Assembly (NCBI GenBank): GCA_002343545.1
Contig: DDRA01000152.1
Coordinates: forward strand, 20,516 to 27,796
DNA: 7,281 nucleotides
Source of the DNA: Bacteriovoracaceae bacterium UBA2428
GTDB lineage: Bacteria; Bdellovibrionota; UBA2428
Direction: 5' to 3'
Positions 6,237-7,281 of this stretch are shown piece after piece. Position 1 is the first letter of the stretch. Each line of letters opens with the position of its first letter. Made by a program: the position numbers and the translations under genes. The notes under the pieces were generated by a model, which saw only the letters and a program-made list of their open reading frames with translations, was not told where the DNA came from and did no database searches.

Positions 6237-7281
6237 CTATCCCACGTAATAGACTCGTTCGGCGTAGCGGAAGCGCTGCTCGCGGACGCGCCCGATCCCC
6301 ATGTAGACGAGCGCGACGATGCCGAAGCGCCCCGCTAGCATGAGCCCCGAGATCCACAGTTTTCCGAAGGCGCTGAGTTGGGGCGTCACGTCGAGCGAAA
6401 GACCGACCGTGGAAAGGGCCGAGACGATCTCGAAGAAAAGCCCGAAAGCATCCGGCGCTTCGAAGGGCAGGAGCACGAGGAGGCTTCCGAAGGCGAGCAG
6501 AAGGTAGATCAGGACGATCGCGACGCACTCGAGGAGCGTCGAAGCCGAGATCTCGGATCGACCGAACTGGATCCAGCGATGTCCGCGCAGGGAACTCAGG
6601 GCGGCGCTCACGAGCACGCCGATCGTCGTCGTTTTGAGTCCCCCGGCGGTCGAGAGCGGGGATCCGCCGATGGCCATGAGCACGACGATGAGAAGCTGGC
6701 TTCCGATCGTAAGCGTCGAGTGCGGCACGAGCCCGAAGCCGGCCGTGCGCGAGGAGACGCTGTAAAAAAGGGCGTTCCCGAAGCGTTCCGCGGCCGGGCG
6801 CCCGGCCACCGCGAGCGCCGTGCTCTCCGTCAGGTAAAGGCCGACGGTGCCCAAGATGAGGAGCGCAAGGCTAACGCCCACGGTCAGCAGCAAATAAGGA
6901 GGCCACGGGAGGCGTCGCCGTTGGGGATTGCGCGAGCGATCGAAGACTTCGAAGAGGATCGGAAAGCCGATGCCGCCCGTCACGATGAGGGTCCCCACGA
7001 CGGATTTGAAGGCGAGCAGCCCCGGGACTTCGAGGCCCGGCGGAAAGCTCGAGAAACCCGCGTTGCAGAAGGCCGACACGGCGTGAAAAACGGCGTGAAA
7101 GAAACGCCCTTCCTGATGGGAGGGCAAAAAGAAGTAAAGCGCCAGGCTGCCGGCGGCTTCGCAGGCGAAAGTCGTCGCGAAGACCCGTCCGACGAAGCGA
7201 TTGAGCCCGGCGAGATCGGGGCTGCCGTGGGCTTGCGCCGAAGCGAGGGAATGCGAAAGCGAGAGCCGGTGTCCGGCGAGG
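6237..7281 (-). CDS. ktrB: KtrB-type K+ transporter membrane subunit, C-terminal 347 residues (5' end outside window)
   Basis: Ion-conducting integral membrane subunit of the Ktr K+ uptake system, SKT (Trk/Ktr/HKT) superfamily, with four M1-P-M2 repeats of which the first lies off the right edge (family length about 440-450). The frame is open to the edge; the TTG at 7127 is internal. Selectivity-filter regions of repeats 2-4 are visible: SAFCNAGF (visible residues 69-76), SSRTAGF (176-182) and SALSTVGLS (287-295). GGSPLSTAGGLKTTT (205-219) is the family hallmark around the intramembrane gating loop of repeat 3. AGRFGIVAL (316-324) matches the conserved Arg-containing last helix. Several hydrophobic segments fit membrane helices. 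KtrB rather than TrkH is favoured by the single-RCK KtrA encoded downstream. Stop TAG at 6239-6237; DUF1428 follows after 34 bp. Confidence 0.95.
   Translation of the reverse strand, partial: LAGHRLSLSHSLASAQAHGSPDLAGLNRFVGRVFATTFACEAAGSLALYFFLPSHQEGRFFHAVFHAVSAFCNAGFSSFPPGLEVPGLLAFKSVVGTLIVTGGIGFPILFEVFDRSRNPQRRRLPWPPYLLLTVGVSLALLILGTVGLYLTESTALAVAGRPAAERFGNALFYSVSSRTAGFGLVPHSTLTIGSQLLIVVLMAIGGSPLSTAGGLKTTTIGVLVSAALSSLRGHRWIQFGRSEISASTLLECVAIVLIYLLLAFGSLLVLLPFEAPDAFGLFFEIVSALSTVGLSLDVTPQLSAFGKLWISGLMLAGRFGIVALVYMGIGRVREQRFRYAERVYYVG

Noticed and set aside
7125..7127. TTG as start of the right-edge membrane protein
   Set aside because: The frame continues open and KtrB-like upstream to the window edge, and the first filter repeat would be missing, so the gene is partial at its 5' end.
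1..7281. Defence system, mobile element, CRISPR array or biosynthetic cluster
   Set aside because: No nuclease, transposase, integrase, direct-repeat array or biosynthetic enzyme motif was found on either strand; gene content is replication, envelope and K+ transport.

Overview
The window is GC-rich, densely coded chromosomal DNA from a Gram-negative (diderm) bacterium. Two predicted lipoproteins with clear lipoboxes support the diderm reading. Strong use of G/C-ending codons and the character of the proteins suggest a deltaproteobacteria-like lineage (Myxococcota or Bdellovibrionota type), but this is only an impression. No tRNA, rRNA, CRISPR array, insertion sequence or phage gene is visible.

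The left part is on the + strand. Positions 1-2403 hold the C-terminal two thirds of DnaE, the catalytic subunit of the replicative DNA polymerase III; its start lies outside the window. A 164-bp gap (2404-2567) contains a bulged hairpin and a separate 16-nt near-palindrome. It is followed by two lipoprotein genes 11 bp apart (2568-3491 and 3503-4336), probably one transcription unit. The first looks like a two-domain periplasmic protein with a FlgT-like C-terminal domain. The second is not recognised.

The right part is on the - strand and converges on the lipoprotein pair with only 6 bp between stop codons. In transcription order it reads: ktrB (the K+ channel-like membrane subunit, cut by the right edge), a small DUF1428/YbaA-like gene, ktrA (the cytoplasmic nucleotide-gated RCK regulator of KtrB), and an unrecognised acidic protein with a long Ala/Glu/Pro/Thr-rich tail. 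Spacings of 34, 62 and 61 bp fit an operon. KtrA and KtrB together form a K+ (Na+-assisted) uptake system for osmoadaptation and membrane-potential control. The DUF1428 gene between them is unusual, and a perfect 13-bp GC-rich inverted repeat lies just before the ktrA start codon, which has no visible Shine-Dalgarno sequence.

Most of the window is ordinary housekeeping content. I see no convincing evidence of an undescribed multi-gene system. The items most worth a second look are the interrupted ktrB-ktrA operon with its hairpin, and the orphan proteins.
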